From Bradyrhizobium sp. 190 (GTDB taxonomy: Bacteria > Pseudomonadota > Alphaproteobacteria > Rhizobiales > Xanthobacteraceae), in assembly GCF_023073415.1 (NCBI RefSeq), contig NZ_JADPJL010000065.1:434001-498000 (forward strand): a stretch of 64,000 nucleotides of DNA, read 5' to 3'. Position 1 is the stretch's first letter; the number at the start of each line of letters is the position of its first letter. A program made the translations under genes and the position numbers. The notes under the pieces were generated by a model that had not been told where the DNA came from, made no database searches, and saw only the letters and a list, made by a program, of their open reading frames with translations. This document shows, piece by piece, positions 38,147-46,561 of the stretch.

Positions 38147-39058
38147 ATGGCGACATCTCACGGCAATGTCACATCGATGGCGCAGGGCGGACCAGACACC
38201 GCCGCCGCGCCCGTTATCCGAACCATCGGCCTATCGGAACTCCATCGGGCCTTGCAACTCGGCTGGGAAGATTTCAAAGCCGTGCCAAGCCACGCCATCA
38301 TCCTGTGCATCATCTATCCCGTGCTCGGATTGATGCTCGCACGCGCCGTGCATGGCTATTCGGTGCTGCCACTGCTGTTTCCGCTCGCCGCCGGCTTTGC
38401 CCTGCTCGGCCCGTTTGCTGCGCTCGGCCTCTACGAAATGAGCCGTCGTCGCCAACGCGGCGAACAGGCAACGGCCTGGGATGCGCTCGAGGTGCTGCGC
38501 TCGCCGTCATTTGGTGCGATGCTTGGCCTCGGCGTGCTGCTGCTGACGCTTTTCGTGACCTGGGTGACCACCGCGCAGGCGATCTACATCGCCGCGTTCG
38601 GCTATGCAGGCTCGACCGGTATTTCCGATTTCGCCGAACGTGTGCTGACGACGCCGCAGGGTTGGTGGCTGATCGTGGTCGGCTGCGGTGTCGGCTTCCT
38701 GTTCGCCCTCGTCGCGCTGTGCATCAGCGTGGTGTCGTTCCCGTTGATGCTCGACCGTCATGCCGGCGCCGGCGATGCGATGGTGACCTCGCTGCGCGCG
38801 GGTGCACGCAATCCCGTGCCGATGGCAGCCTGGGGATTGATCGTCGCGGTGCTGCTGGTGGTGGGATCGTTGCCGGCCTTCCTCGGCCTTGCCATCGTCA
38901 TTCCCCTGCTCGGGCACGCCACGTGGCATCTCTATCGGGAGACGATTGAGCCGGAACTCAATCCGCAGCCGCTTCCGCCCCGCGCGCACCGCGAACGCAA
39001 GCCTGCCGCCGATTTCCCCGCCAATCTGTTCCCCTGGCGGCACAAGAACAGCGCGTAG
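38147..39058 (+). CDS. DUF2189 multi-span membrane protein
   Basis: 303 residues. The N terminus is soluble and ends PVIRTIGLSELHRALQLGWED, the DUF2189 signature. Six membrane spans follow at about 58-78, 82-105, 128-150, 170-200, 230-255 and 258-280. The DUF2189-specific LLGPFAALGLYEMSRRRQRGE lies after span 2, and FPLMLDRHAGAGDAMVTSLRA before span 5. The C terminus is Pro-rich (NPQPLPPRAHRER). ATG 38147 with GAGGGAG upstream is preferred over in-frame upstream starts. No function is known; the gene is often near cytochrome oxidase genes elsewhere. Confidence 0.88.
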   Translation: MATSHGNVTSMAQGGPDTAAAPVIRTIGLSELHRALQLGWEDFKAVPSHAIILCIIYPVLGLMLARAVHGYSVLPLLFPLAAGFALLGPFAALGLYEMSRRRQRGEQATAWDALEVLRSPSFGAMLGLGVLLLTLFVTWVTTAQAIYIAAFGYAGSTGISDFAERVLTTPQGWWLIVVGCGVGFLFALVALCISVVSFPLMLDRHAGAGDAMVTSLRAGARNPVPMAAWGLIVAVLLVVGSLPAFLGLAIVIPLLGHATWHLYRETIEPELNPQPLPPRAHRERKPAADFPANLFPWRHKNSA

Positions 39059-39083
39059 GGTGCAGGGAACTCGATTTGAAAAG

Positions 39084-39112
39084 ACCGCCGGTCGATACCT
39101 GACCGGCGGTTT
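39084..39112 (+). terminator. Probable terminator of the DUF2189 gene
   Basis: ACCGCCGGTC (39084-39093) pairs with GACCGGCGGT (39101-39110) around GATACCT. Only TTG follows, so efficiency may be moderate. Confidence 0.55.
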
Positions 39113-39289
39113 GCCATTCGCGATGCGCAGCAGCGCCCGGATGGCAGGTTAACGATGAATTGACCGTCCGGACAGCAATGCATGCAAAGCCGTGATGAGA
39201 AGCCTTGTTTTGGCCGCTCTTGCTTCGAACATTCGGTGTGGTTTCGACACTAACGTCGATGGCGAATCGACCTTGGAGCGAACGACACG

Positions 39290-40105
39290 ATGACCTCTCG
39301 CTTTTCCATCCGCGCGTTGACCATGGGCGCGCTGCTGCTGACAGTCGCAGCGCCTTCGTTCGCGGCGCCCTGCGGTACCGGCTCGTTCGAAGCCTGGCTC
39401 GAGGACTTCAAGAAGGAAGCCGCCACCAAAGGGATTTCGGCGTCCGCAATTCAGACCGGCCTGACCGGCGTCGTCATCGACAAGAGCGTGCTGGCCCGCG
39501 ACCAGTCGCAAAAGGTCTTCACGCAAAGCTTCGAGGAATTTTCCGGCCGCATGGTCCCGCCGCGGCTTGCACGCGGCGCCAACATGCTCAAGCAATACGG
39601 CTCGGTGCTCGGGCGCATCGAACAGGCCTATGGCGTACCGGGCGAGGTGCTGGTGGCGATCTGGGGCCTGGAAACCGATTACGGTGTCAACATCGGAAAA
39701 TTCCCGACTATCCGCGCGCTGGCTACACTCGCCTATGATTGCCGTCGCACCGACATGTTCAAGGCCGAGTTGATGGATGCGCTTCGCATCGTTGAGCGCG
39801 GCGATATCGCCCCTCAGGAAATGCGCGGCGCGTGGGCCGGTGAAATCGGCCAGACCCAGTTCATGCCGTCGTCCTACATCAAGTTCGCAGTCGATTTCGA
39901 CGGCAATGGACGTCGCGATCTCCTGCGCAGCCCGCCGGACGTGCTCGCCTCGACTGCAAACTTCCTCGCCGGCCATGGCTGGCAAAAGGGCAAGGATTGG
40001 GAGCCCGGCAGCGCCAATTTCGCCGTGATCAAGGAGTGGAACAAGAGCGAGGTCTACGCGAAGACCATCGGCTCTTTCGCCACGCAGCTTTCGCGCGCGC
40101 CTTGA
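39290..40105 (+). CDS. Lytic murein transglycosylase, MltB-like (GH103)
   Basis: A 271-residue periplasmic enzyme that cleaves the MurNAc-GlcNAc bond with formation of anhydro-MurNAc. Signal peptide FSIRALTMGALLLTVAAPSFA. The catalytic Glu lies in AIWGLETDYGVN near 125, and the second GH103 motif is WAGEIGQTQFMPSSYIKFAVDFDGNGRRDL near 185-215. SxxDVLASTANFLAGHGW is the conserved end. No SPOR or peptidoglycan-binding domain is attached. A strong palindromic terminator follows, shared with the converging small exported gene. Confidence 0.93.
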   Translation: MTSRFSIRALTMGALLLTVAAPSFAAPCGTGSFEAWLEDFKKEAATKGISASAIQTGLTGVVIDKSVLARDQSQKVFTQSFEEFSGRMVPPRLARGANMLKQYGSVLGRIEQAYGVPGEVLVAIWGLETDYGVNIGKFPTIRALATLAYDCRRTDMFKAELMDALRIVERGDIAPQEMRGAWAGEIGQTQFMPSSYIKFAVDFDGNGRRDLLRSPPDVLASTANFLAGHGWQKGKDWEPGSANFAVIKEWNKSEVYAKTIGSFATQLSRAP

Positions 40106-40117
40106 ACAGAACAATTC

Positions 40118-40148
40118 AAAGGGCCGATCTCAAGTCGATCGGCCCTTT
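40118..40148. terminator. Bidirectional terminator between converging genes
   Basis: AAAGGGCCGATC (40118-40129) and GATCGGCCCTTT (40137-40148) form a perfect 12-bp stem around TCAAGTC, with A/T ends suited to both strands. Confidence 0.75.
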
Positions 40149-40158
40149 GCAGGCCAAT

Positions 40159-40422
40159 CTACTTCGCAGTACCCACGTGCATCGCCTTGCTCAGATGCGC
40201 TGCGCAGGCACCCGCCTTGCCGTTCAGCATGGCATCCTGCGCAGCGGCAATTTCCTTCTGAGCGGCGATCTTGCCCTCGCCGTCCGCCATGTTCTCGATC
40301 ATTGTTTCAGTCTTGCTCAGATTGTCGCCGCTGCAGCCCGCTTTTACTCGCGCGGCGTCGGCTGGAGAGACGGCATATGCCAGGGCAGCTATCGCAATGG
40401 CTGCGAGCAATTTGTTGAGCAT
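40159..40422 (-). CDS. Small exported protein, unknown family
   Basis: 87 residues, signal peptide LNKLLAAIAIAALAYAVSPADA, and a mature part of about 64 residues. This contains RVKAGCSGDNLSKTETMIENMADGEGK, AQKEIAAAQDAMLNGKAGACAAHLSKAM: two cysteines that may form a disulfide between two amphipathic helices. I have no function to offer, though similar short helical periplasmic proteins are common in Bradyrhizobium. It converges on the MltB-like gene. Confidence 0.75.
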   Translation of the reverse strand: MLNKLLAAIAIAALAYAVSPADAARVKAGCSGDNLSKTETMIENMADGEGKIAAQKEIAAAQDAMLNGKAGACAAHLSKAMHVGTAK

Positions 40423-41252
40423 GGTAACTCCCGTTTTGTTTTTGGACAGACAGCGTCATTGCTGCCTGCAAAAGCAATTGTTCGCCGAAGCGGGAGAACT
40501 TCAGAATGAACTTCGCGCGAGGTTGTGAGCGCAGCGCGCAGAGGCCTTATGCGGAATCGTGCTTTTTCATTACGGTCTGGTAACGAAGGCAGGCGCGTCT
40601 TGCGACGATCGCCTTCGATCGCGTTATCAATCATTCCACCGCAACGATAGTCGACAGCGGCAAGCGCACCAGCGACGCAGACGACGAGCGATAGGCCGAA
40701 TGAGTCGGGGCTACCTCGTGCATGACACGCCGCAAGGCACCCGCGCACATGGTCCGTTTCGCGTGGGCCGTGTTGACATATTAGCCTGTCAGACACATTC
40801 GCCGTCGCTGCCGAGCCTTGAATTCAGCGTAATTCGCGACCTGTAATAATGAATATATATTCATTCCTGAGCGATGGATTGCATGCGATTCGCGCATAAG
40901 AAAGTTTCAAAAAGACCGTCATTTGAAGCACATTTCGTGCGCACCCGGCGCTTGCGGACTTCTGTACAGCCTTCCTGATTGCCACTTGGCAGACGGCAAG
41001 GGTTAATCTTGAAATTACAAAAACCCGCAAATTTACGGCATAAATTGCATGAACAGGGCACGCCAGCGAGGACGCGGGTCGCCTGATCCGACAGCCATGC
41101 GCAAAGGTTAAGCGGATCCTACCGTAGTCATGCGTTCTAGGATTAGCTGCACCGCAACATCGGAACTTCTGCACTGCGGTATCTAAGTCTATATTCATTT
41201 CAACGATGAAGCCGTCCTCCAAGAGCTGAATCGAAACTGCAAGGAGACTACG
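40423..41252. other. 830-bp gap with an AT-rich palindrome and no clear gene
   Basis: Short frames on both strands lack ribosome sites and domain patterns. The minus-strand segment around 40590-40690 gives residues IDNAIEGDRRKTRLPSLP but no start signal, so I do not call it. A conspicuous site is the 18-bp palindrome at 40848. The last part presumably contains the promoter of the DUF1127 gene at 41253. Confidence 0.4.
40848..40865. promoter_or_regulatory. Perfect 18-bp AT-rich palindrome
   Basis: AATGAATATATATTCATT is fully self-complementary. It is isolated in a gap, about 390 bp before the DUF1127 gene. Sites of this kind are typical of MarR/LysR-size dimeric regulators, but no adjacent regulator exists here. 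Confidence 0.4.
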
Positions 41253-41405
41253 ATGTTACTCTCGCTCATCCGCATGATCCAGGCGTTCCGGGATTATCAG
41301 CGCAATGTCAGCGAACTGTCCCAGCTCAGCGATCGCGAACTGGCCGATATCGGGCTCGATCGTTCGGACATTCCGCGTGTTGCCGCCGGGACCTATACGG
41401 CCTGA
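41253..41405 (+). CDS. 50-residue DUF1127 protein
   Basis: Reads MLLSLIRMIQAFRDYQRNVS, then ELSQLSDRELADIGLDRSDIPRVAAGTYTA. The LSDRELADIGLDRSDI core is the DUF1127/YjiS consensus, found in 45-70-residue alphaproteobacterial proteins. AAGGAG lies 6 nt before the start, an ideal ribosome site. Stand-alone short DUF1127 proteins have been tied to stress and phosphate responses through RNA binding in related bacteria. A GC-rich hairpin follows. Confidence 0.88.
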   Translation: MLLSLIRMIQAFRDYQRNVSELSQLSDRELADIGLDRSDIPRVAAGTYTA

Positions 41406-41432
41406 TTTTTTTCAGCCGCCTGACGAACGGAT

Positions 41433-41456
41433 AACGCCCGCCCCGCTGCGGGCGTT
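41433..41456 (+). terminator. Probable terminator of the short DUF1127 gene
   Basis: AACGCCCGC (41433-41441) pairs with GCGGGCGTT (41448-41456) around CCCGCT. GTCGTTTCC follows, a weak T tract. Confidence 0.5.
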
Positions 41457-41474
41457 GTCGTTTCCAGTCTTTGG

Positions 41475-41551
41475 TTTGACGCGTTTTCTTCACGCGAACC
41501 GGCATTCCACCCACGGATTGAGTCCGAGGGCATGCTTTGCTCGAAAACGCT
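41475..41551. repeat. Dispersed repeat, family F
   Basis: TTTGACGCGTTTTCTTCACG at one end and TCGAAAACGCT at the other are arms with CGCGAACCGG near the left. The pattern is one I associate with a repeat common in Bradyrhizobium genomes; a shorter copy is at 37330. It lies just upstream of trmFO. Confidence 0.5.
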
Positions 41552-41594
41552 ATGGTAGGTGCACTAGACCTGAAAACGCGCTAACCCTGCGCGC

Positions 41595-43028
41595 ATGATT
41601 TCCTCAACTCCCCAAACTGACACCGTCCATGTGATTGGCGGCGGTCTAGCCGGTTCGGAAGCCGCCTGGCAGGTCGCCAATGCGGGCGTTCGCGTCGTCC
41701 TGCATGAGATGCGCCCGTTGCGGATGACCGAGGCGCACCGCACCGAGGGCCTCGCCGAACTCGTCTGCTCCAATTCGTTCCGCTCGGACGACGCCGCCAA
41801 CAACGCCGTCGGCCTGCTGCATGCCGAGATGCGCCGGCTGGGCTCGCTGATCATGCGCTGCGCCGATTCCAATCAGGTGCCCGCGGGCGGGGCGCTGGCG
41901 GTTGACCGCGATGGATTCTCCGCAGCCGTCACCCGCGCCCTGCACGACCATCCCCTGATCGAAATCGACCGCGCCGAAATCGCCGGTCTGCCGCCTGCCG
42001 AATGGAGCAATGCGATCGTCGCGACCGGCCCCCTCACCTCGGCGTCGCTGGCCGAGGCGATTCGCGAGCTGACGGATGAGAACGCGCTGGCGTTCTTCGA
42101 TGCGATCGCCCCGATCGTGCACAAGGATTCCATCGACATGTCGGTGGCGTGGTTTCAGTCGCGTTACGACAAGGTCGGGCCCGGCGGCACCGGCGCCGAT
42201 TACATCAACTGCCCGATGACGAAAGAGCAGTATGACGCCTTTGTCGCCGCGCTCCTGGCCGGCGAGAAGGTGGATTTCAAGGATTGGGAGACCAACACGC
42301 CCTATTTCGACGGCTGCCTGCCGGTCGAAGTGATGGCCGAGCGCGGCCACGAGACGCTGCGGCACGGACCGATGAAGCCGGTCGGGCTGACCAATCCGCA
42401 CAACCCGACCGTCAAGCCCTACGCCATCGTGCAGCTGCGGCAGGACAACAAGCTCGGCACGCTCTACAACATCGTCGGTTTCCAGACCAAGCTGAACTAT
42501 GGCGCGCAGCAGCGCGTGTTCCGCACCATTCCGGGCCTCGAGAACGCCGAATTCGCCCGGCTCGGCGGCCTGCACCGCAACACCTTCCTGAACTCGCCAA
42601 AACTCCTCGATGGGCAGTTGCGCTTGCGCGCACAGCCGCGGCTGCGCTTCGCCGGCCAGATGACCGGCTGCGAGGGCTATGTGGAATCCGCCAGCATCGG
42701 CCTGATCGCAGGCCTCTACGCCGCGGCAAACGCGCGGGCGCAGTCGCTCGAACCGCCGCCCGTGACCACGGCGCTGGGCTCGCTGCTCGGGCATATTACC
42801 GGGGGCCATATCGAGACGTCAGAGGCCGGAACGCGCTCATTCCAACCGATGAATATCAATTTCGGTCTGTTCCCGCCGCTTGCGAGCTTGCCGACCAAGA
42901 AAGCGGATGGCACGCGGCTGCGCGGCAATGAGAAGACGGTTGCCAAGAAGCAGGCGCTCAGCGCCCGGGCGCTCACCGATCTCGATCGCTGGATCGCCGA
43001 TCATCTTCGTGTAGCGGCGGCGGCGTAA
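41595..43028 (+). CDS. trmFO: Methylenetetrahydrofolate-tRNA-(uracil-5)-methyltransferase
   Basis: A folate- and FAD-dependent enzyme methylating U54 of tRNA (T-loop). 477 residues, the usual length. The FAD-binding motif [16 protein letters not shown] lies at 11-26, followed by [15 protein letters not shown] and [10 protein letters not shown]. The catalytic/flavin Cys region is [12 protein letters not shown] near 206, with [32 protein letters not shown] and the [11 protein letters not shown] end. The next gene starts 4 bp after the stop, so the two are co-transcribed. Confidence 0.97.
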   Translation: MISSTPQTDTVHVIGGGLAGSEAAWQVANAGVRVVLHEMRPLRMTEAHRTEGLAELVCSNSFRSDDAANNAVGLLHAEMRRLGSLIMRCADSNQVPAGGALAVDRDGFSAAVTRALHDHPLIEIDRAEIAGLPPAEWSNAIVATGPLTSASLAEAIRELTDENALAFFDAIAPIVHKDSIDMSVAWFQSRYDKVGPGGTGADYINCPMTKEQYDAFVAALLAGEKVDFKDWETNTPYFDGCLPVEVMAERGHETLRHGPMKPVGLTNPHNPTVKPYAIVQLRQDNKLGTLYNIVGFQTKLNYGAQQRVFRTIPGLENAEFARLGGLHRNTFLNSPKLLDGQLRLRAQPRLRFAGQMTGCEGYVESASIGLIAGLYAAANARAQSLEPPPVTTALGSLLGHITGGHIETSEAGTRSFQPMNINFGLFPPLASLPTKKADGTRLRGNEKTVAKKQALSARALTDLDRWIADHLRVAAAA

Positions 43029-43032
43029 CACC

Positions 43033-44130
43033 ATGAGCTTGCCGAAAGATGACGCCGCCATTCTGTCGGCGCGATGGACCGAAGGCGTGCTGCTGAAGCG
43101 CGACGTGTTCTCGACCGTCGAACGCGGCCGGTTTCGCGATGATGCCGGCGAGGTCGACGCGGTGCTGCGCCGGCTCGATCAGGTGCCGCTGTGGTCCTAC
43201 CCGCTCGCCCGCCATCTGTTTGCCCGCGAACGCCGCGCGCTGACGCTGGCGCGCGATCTCGACGTTGGCCCGAAACTGCTCTGGGCCGGCCGAAATGCGC
43301 TGGTGCGCGGCTTCATCGACGGCGTCGCGCTGCATCTGGCCAAGCCCCATGGCGAGCTCGCCTATTTCCGCTCCGCCAAGCTGGCCCTGCGCAAGCTGCA
43401 CCGCGCCGGCATCTGCCATAACGATCTAGCCAAGGAGCAGAACTGGCTGCGCGGCAGCGATGGCCGCGCCTATGTGACCGATTTTCAACTGGCGGCCTGC
43501 TTCAAGACAAGAAGCCGCCTGTTCCGGATCGCGGCCTATGAGGATTTGCGCCATCTGCTGAAGCACAAACGCAGCTATGCGCCACAGGCGCTGACCCCGA
43601 TGGAGCGCAAGATTCTCGCGCGCAAATCCTTGGTCGCCAGCATCTGGCTCAAGACCGGCAAGAAGGTCTACCAGGCCGTCACTCGCGGCCTGTTCAACTT
43701 CACCGATCGCGAAGGTGGCGGCCGCCGGCTGGTCAACGACGCGCCCGTCCTGATCGACCTGATTAGGAAGAACCCTGACGTGCGCGACACCGCCATTGTC
43801 GCATTCGCCGACCGCCGCACCGGCGTGGGGCTGTACGCTTTTGTCGAGGCCGACAATGTCGCGCTGGAAAAGCAGTTGCGCAGCGAACTGTCCTCTGCCA
43901 AGGGCGTCAAGCCACCGGAGCATATCCAGGTGGTGCACGCCTTGCCGCGCGATGCCGCCGGCAAGCCGCGCACCGAGATTCTGCAACTCGTCGCGATGAA
44001 CCAGCTCGACCTGATCGAGCCGCTGATCACGAGCGAGGTCGACCGCGCGTTCCTGAAAGACATTCTGGAGAGCCGCAAGAATTTGCGGGACCGGTTCAAT
44101 TTCGAGAGCAGCGAGTTGAACTCGCGTTAG
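43033..44130 (+). CDS. RIO-like kinase fused to an AMP-binding-C-like domain
   Basis: A 365-residue protein. Residues 60-160 form a kinase-like core: RGFIDGVALHLA, then the catalytic loop HNDLAKEQN (H129-N137, D131 as base) and DFQ (D150-Q152) in place of DFG. The C-terminal part (about 245-330) looks like the small domain of acyl-CoA synthetases: DTAIVAFADRRTGVGLYAFV, PPEHIQVVHALPRDAAGKPR, with K311 at the position of the catalytic Lys. The large adenylating domain is missing. It is cytosolic and translationally close to trmFO. Its substrate is unknown; some database entries would call it simply a serine/threonine kinase. Confidence 0.75.
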   Translation: MSLPKDDAAILSARWTEGVLLKRDVFSTVERGRFRDDAGEVDAVLRRLDQVPLWSYPLARHLFARERRALTLARDLDVGPKLLWAGRNALVRGFIDGVALHLAKPHGELAYFRSAKLALRKLHRAGICHNDLAKEQNWLRGSDGRAYVTDFQLAACFKTRSRLFRIAAYEDLRHLLKHKRSYAPQALTPMERKILARKSLVASIWLKTGKKVYQAVTRGLFNFTDREGGGRRLVNDAPVLIDLIRKNPDVRDTAIVAFADRRTGVGLYAFVEADNVALEKQLRSELSSAKGVKPPEHIQVVHALPRDAAGKPRTEILQLVAMNQLDLIEPLITSEVDRAFLKDILESRKNLRDRFNFESSELNSR

Positions 44131-44139
44131 GTACTCCAG

Positions 44140-44271
44140 CGTCATTGCGGCAGAAATCGTAGGGTGGGCAAAGGCACGCAGTGCCGTGCCCACCATCAAG
44201 CGTCATCCTGATCTGCAGATGGTGGGCACGCTCCGCTTTGCCCACCCTACGATTCTTGCCGCAATGACGGT
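44140..44271. repeat. Nested palindrome: family B element inside a second palindrome
   Basis: The family B element (44159-44250; arms GTAGGGTGGGCAAAG / CTTTGCCCACCCTAC) is surrounded by outer arms CGTCATTGCGGCA (44140-44152) and TGCCGCAATGACG (44257-44269). Inner arms GCCGTGCCCACCAT / ATGGTGGGCAC add a third level. Confidence 0.8.
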
Positions 44272-44281
44272 CTGAGCTTCG

Positions 44282-45145
44282 CTACCCGCCGAACTCCCGC
44301 GATCGCGACGCCCGCCACAACGTCCACAAGGTCTGCAACCGCGACGTCGTGTACGGCACGAAAGGATCGACGTCCGCACGCGACATGCGCTTCAGATCGT
44401 GGCGGACCAGCGCCAGCGGCAGGAACACCGGCCGCACCTGCGGCGGCACGTGTGAGAGCAGCTCGAAGGCCGTGCCGAGATGCTTTCGGGCGTCTCCCAC
44501 CAATTGATCGATCGCGGCGCGCGCATTTGGTGTCTGCTTGCCGGAAAAAACTTGCTCCATCCCGCTGCCGTGTTGCTGCAGCAACTGCAGCGGCAGGAGC
44601 AGTTGCCGCCGCGCGGCATCGAGCGGCAGCGCTGCGATGACATGCGCCATGCCTTGGGCCAGCCCGGCATGGCGCGCGATATGGTCGATCACGGCCGATG
44701 GCGGCGTTACGATCCGCGCGCCGAGCGAGAACAGCACCGAGGAGGTGTCGGTGACATAGCCTTCCAGCGCCGCCATCGACGGCATCGGATCGTTGTAGAG
44801 GTCGAACTGATGCTCCTCGATCAGCCGCGACAGCGGCTCAACCGGCAGGCGGAATTCGCCGATGGTCTGCAGCAGTTCGGCCGCGACCGGATTGCCTTCG
44901 ACGCCGCCATGGCCGGCGCCTTCCAGCATGTCGGTCCACCATTGCAGCCGTATTTCGCCCGGCAACGGCTGGCTGACCTGCTCGCGCACGCGCGATATCT
45001 CGACATTGAAGGCGTAGACCGACAGCAGCGCGCGGCGCTGGCTCGCCGGAAGAAACAGCGTCGATGCGTAGCGGGCGAAGTCGTGCGTGCGCACCAGATC
45101 GGCGCAGAACGCGGCGGAATCCTTCGACGTCGCCGCCCCGCTCAT
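44282..45145 (-). CDS. Squalene/phytoene-synthase-like protein, NDUFAF6 type
   Basis: A 287-residue protein with the trans-isoprenyl-diphosphate synthase head-to-head fold: RYASTLFLPASQRRALLSVYAFNVEISRVRE near 25-55, LQWWTDMLEG near 70, HQFDLYNDPM near 112 and DTSSVLFSLGARI. The aspartate-rich DxxxD motifs are reduced, as in the non-catalytic NDUFAF6 group and unlike true phytoene synthases. NDUFAF6 is a complex I assembly factor in mitochondria. Its start overlaps the NDUFAF3-type gene by 4 bp (ATGA), so they are coupled. Confidence 0.82.
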   Translation of the reverse strand: MSGAATSKDSAAFCADLVRTHDFARYASTLFLPASQRRALLSVYAFNVEISRVREQVSQPLPGEIRLQWWTDMLEGAGHGGVEGNPVAAELLQTIGEFRLPVEPLSRLIEEHQFDLYNDPMPSMAALEGYVTDTSSVLFSLGARIVTPPSAVIDHIARHAGLAQGMAHVIAALPLDAARRQLLLPLQLLQQHGSGMEQVFSGKQTPNARAAIDQLVGDARKHLGTAFELLSHVPPQVRPVFLPLALVRHDLKRMSRADVDPFVPYTTSRLQTLWTLWRASRSREFGG

Positions 45146-45525
45146 GGCACCGCGATCAACGCCGCCGCGACCCGCCGGCGCTCGCCCAGCATGATGTTGT
45201 AGGTGCGGATCGCAGGTCCGGTCTGCATCGCATCGAGCACCACGCGCACGGCGCGCAGCGCCTCACGAAGGCCCCGCGGCGGCACCCAGACTTCAGTGCC
45301 GGTGCCGACGATCAGCGTGTCGATGGAATTGGCGGCCTTGAATACGCGCGCAAGCGAATATTCGTCGATCTCCGCAGGCCTGGTCACCTGCCAGGTCCAG
45401 ATCGCATCCGGCAGGCACAACAGCGAGCCGCGATGCGACATGTCGGCGAAGGCGAAGCCACCCTTGCCGTAGGCTTCGATCGGCGCCGACCTCGGAAGAT
45501 GCGGAGCGTCCGAGGATGTGGCCAT
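45142..45525 (-). CDS. Mth938/DUF498 protein, NDUFAF3 type
   Basis: 127 residues: a single Mth938-like domain with IEAYGKGGFAFADMSHRGSL, then VFKAANSIDTLIVGTGTEVWVPPRGLREALRA and TYNIMLGERRRVAAALIAV. This is the bacterial form of NDUFAF3, a complex I assembly factor. In alphaproteobacteria it commonly follows secDF. It lies 2 bp after secF and overlaps the NDUFAF6-type gene, so the order is yajC-secD-secF-NDUFAF3-NDUFAF6 in one transcript. Molecular function in bacteria is not established. Confidence 0.85.
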   Translation of the reverse strand: MATSSDAPHLPRSAPIEAYGKGGFAFADMSHRGSLLCLPDAIWTWQVTRPAEIDEYSLARVFKAANSIDTLIVGTGTEVWVPPRGLREALRAVRVVLDAMQTGPAIRTYNIMLGERRRVAAALIAVP

Positions 45526-45527
45526 GA

Positions 45528-46550
45528 CTACTTCTTTGCCGGCGTATCCGGCTTCTTCGCAGGCGTATCCGGCGCGTCGCGGTGCTCACCGACGCCGAGA
45601 TAAATCAGGATCGGCGCCGCGATGAAGATCGAGGTGTAGGTGCCAACCAGCAGCGCGCCGAACACCATGACGGCCGTAAAGCTGTGGATCGCGTGTCCAC
45701 CGAACAACAACAGCGCCAGCAACGCCAGCGTCACCGTGACGTGGGTGATGATCGAGCGCGACAGGGTCGAATTGATGGATTCGTTCAGCAGTTGCGGCAT
45801 CGGCATTTTCTTGTAACGCCGCAGCATTTCCCGGATGCGATCGTAGATCACGACCGTATCGTTCAGGGAGTAACCGAGAATCGTCAATAACGCGGCAATA
45901 CTCGTGAGGTCGAAATCGACCTGCGAGATCGACATGAAGCCGATCGTCAACACGATATCGTGGACGTTGGCGATCATGGCGCCGAGCGCGAACTGCCATT
46001 CGAACCGGAACCAGAGATAGATCAGGATTGAGAAAATCGCGAGCATCATGCCGAGCATGCCGTAAGCCAGCAATTCGCCGGAGACGCGCGGCCCCACCAC
46101 TTCGACGCGGCGATATTCCACGGTGTCGCCGAGCGCACCGCGGACCTTCTGCACCGCTACCTGCTGCGCGGCGTCTCCCCCGGGCTGTTCGGCTACGCGT
46201 ATCAGTACGTCGGCCGGGCCGCCGAACTGCTGCAACTGAATGTCGCCGAGCCCGAGATTGCTCAGTGACGCGCGCATTGCGCCGATGTCGGAGGAACCGG
46301 ACTTGGACTGCACCTCAAGCAGCGTGCCGCCCTTGAAGTCGATGCCGAAATTCAGCCCGTGGGTGAAAAACAGCACGATCGCGAGGATCGAAAGAGCCGC
46401 GGAGATCGGGAAGCTGATGCGACGAAAGCGCGTGAAATCGAAATGCGTGACGTCAGGGACGATGCGCAAGGGCGGCAACAGGTCCAGCACGCTGACCACG
46501 GTCAGCACGATAATCAGAATGCCAAGTCCAATGAGAACGTATTCAGTCAC
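45528..46550 (-). CDS. secF: Protein translocase subunit SecF
   Basis: The smaller partner of SecD, which uses the proton gradient to help complete Sec-dependent export. 340 residues from GTG 46550 with the SecF pattern: one N-terminal span (TEYVLIGLGILIIVLTVVSV), a periplasmic domain beginning FTHGLNFGIDFKGGTLLEVQS, and five more spans carrying LGYSLNDTVVIYDRIRE. GTG 46550 has AGGAA upstream and lies 11 bp after the secD stop. A start at 46592 would overlap secD by 31 bp and is less likely. The tail contains two TPAKKPDTPAKK-like repeats. Confidence 0.93.
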   Translation of the reverse strand: MTEYVLIGLGILIIVLTVVSVLDLLPPLRIVPDVTHFDFTRFRRISFPISAALSILAIVLFFTHGLNFGIDFKGGTLLEVQSKSGSSDIGAMRASLSNLGLGDIQLQQFGGPADVLIRVAEQPGGDAAQQVAVQKVRGALGDTVEYRRVEVVGPRVSGELLAYGMLGMMLAIFSILIYLWFRFEWQFALGAMIANVHDIVLTIGFMSISQVDFDLTSIAALLTILGYSLNDTVVIYDRIREMLRRYKKMPMPQLLNESINSTLSRSIITHVTVTLALLALLLFGGHAIHSFTAVMVFGALLVGTYTSIFIAAPILIYLGVGEHRDAPDTPAKKPDTPAKK

Positions 46551-46561
46551 AAACCAGATTC

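Noticed and set aside
40389-40796. A 135-codon minus-strand frame overlapping the small exported gene
   Set aside because: It shares the strand but not the frame of the gene at 40159-40422, has no ribosome site and no domain.
41160-41190. GGAAC upstream of the short DUF1127 gene as an EcfG promoter
   Set aside because: No CGTT at 16-18 bp; only TAAG and GTCT lie there.
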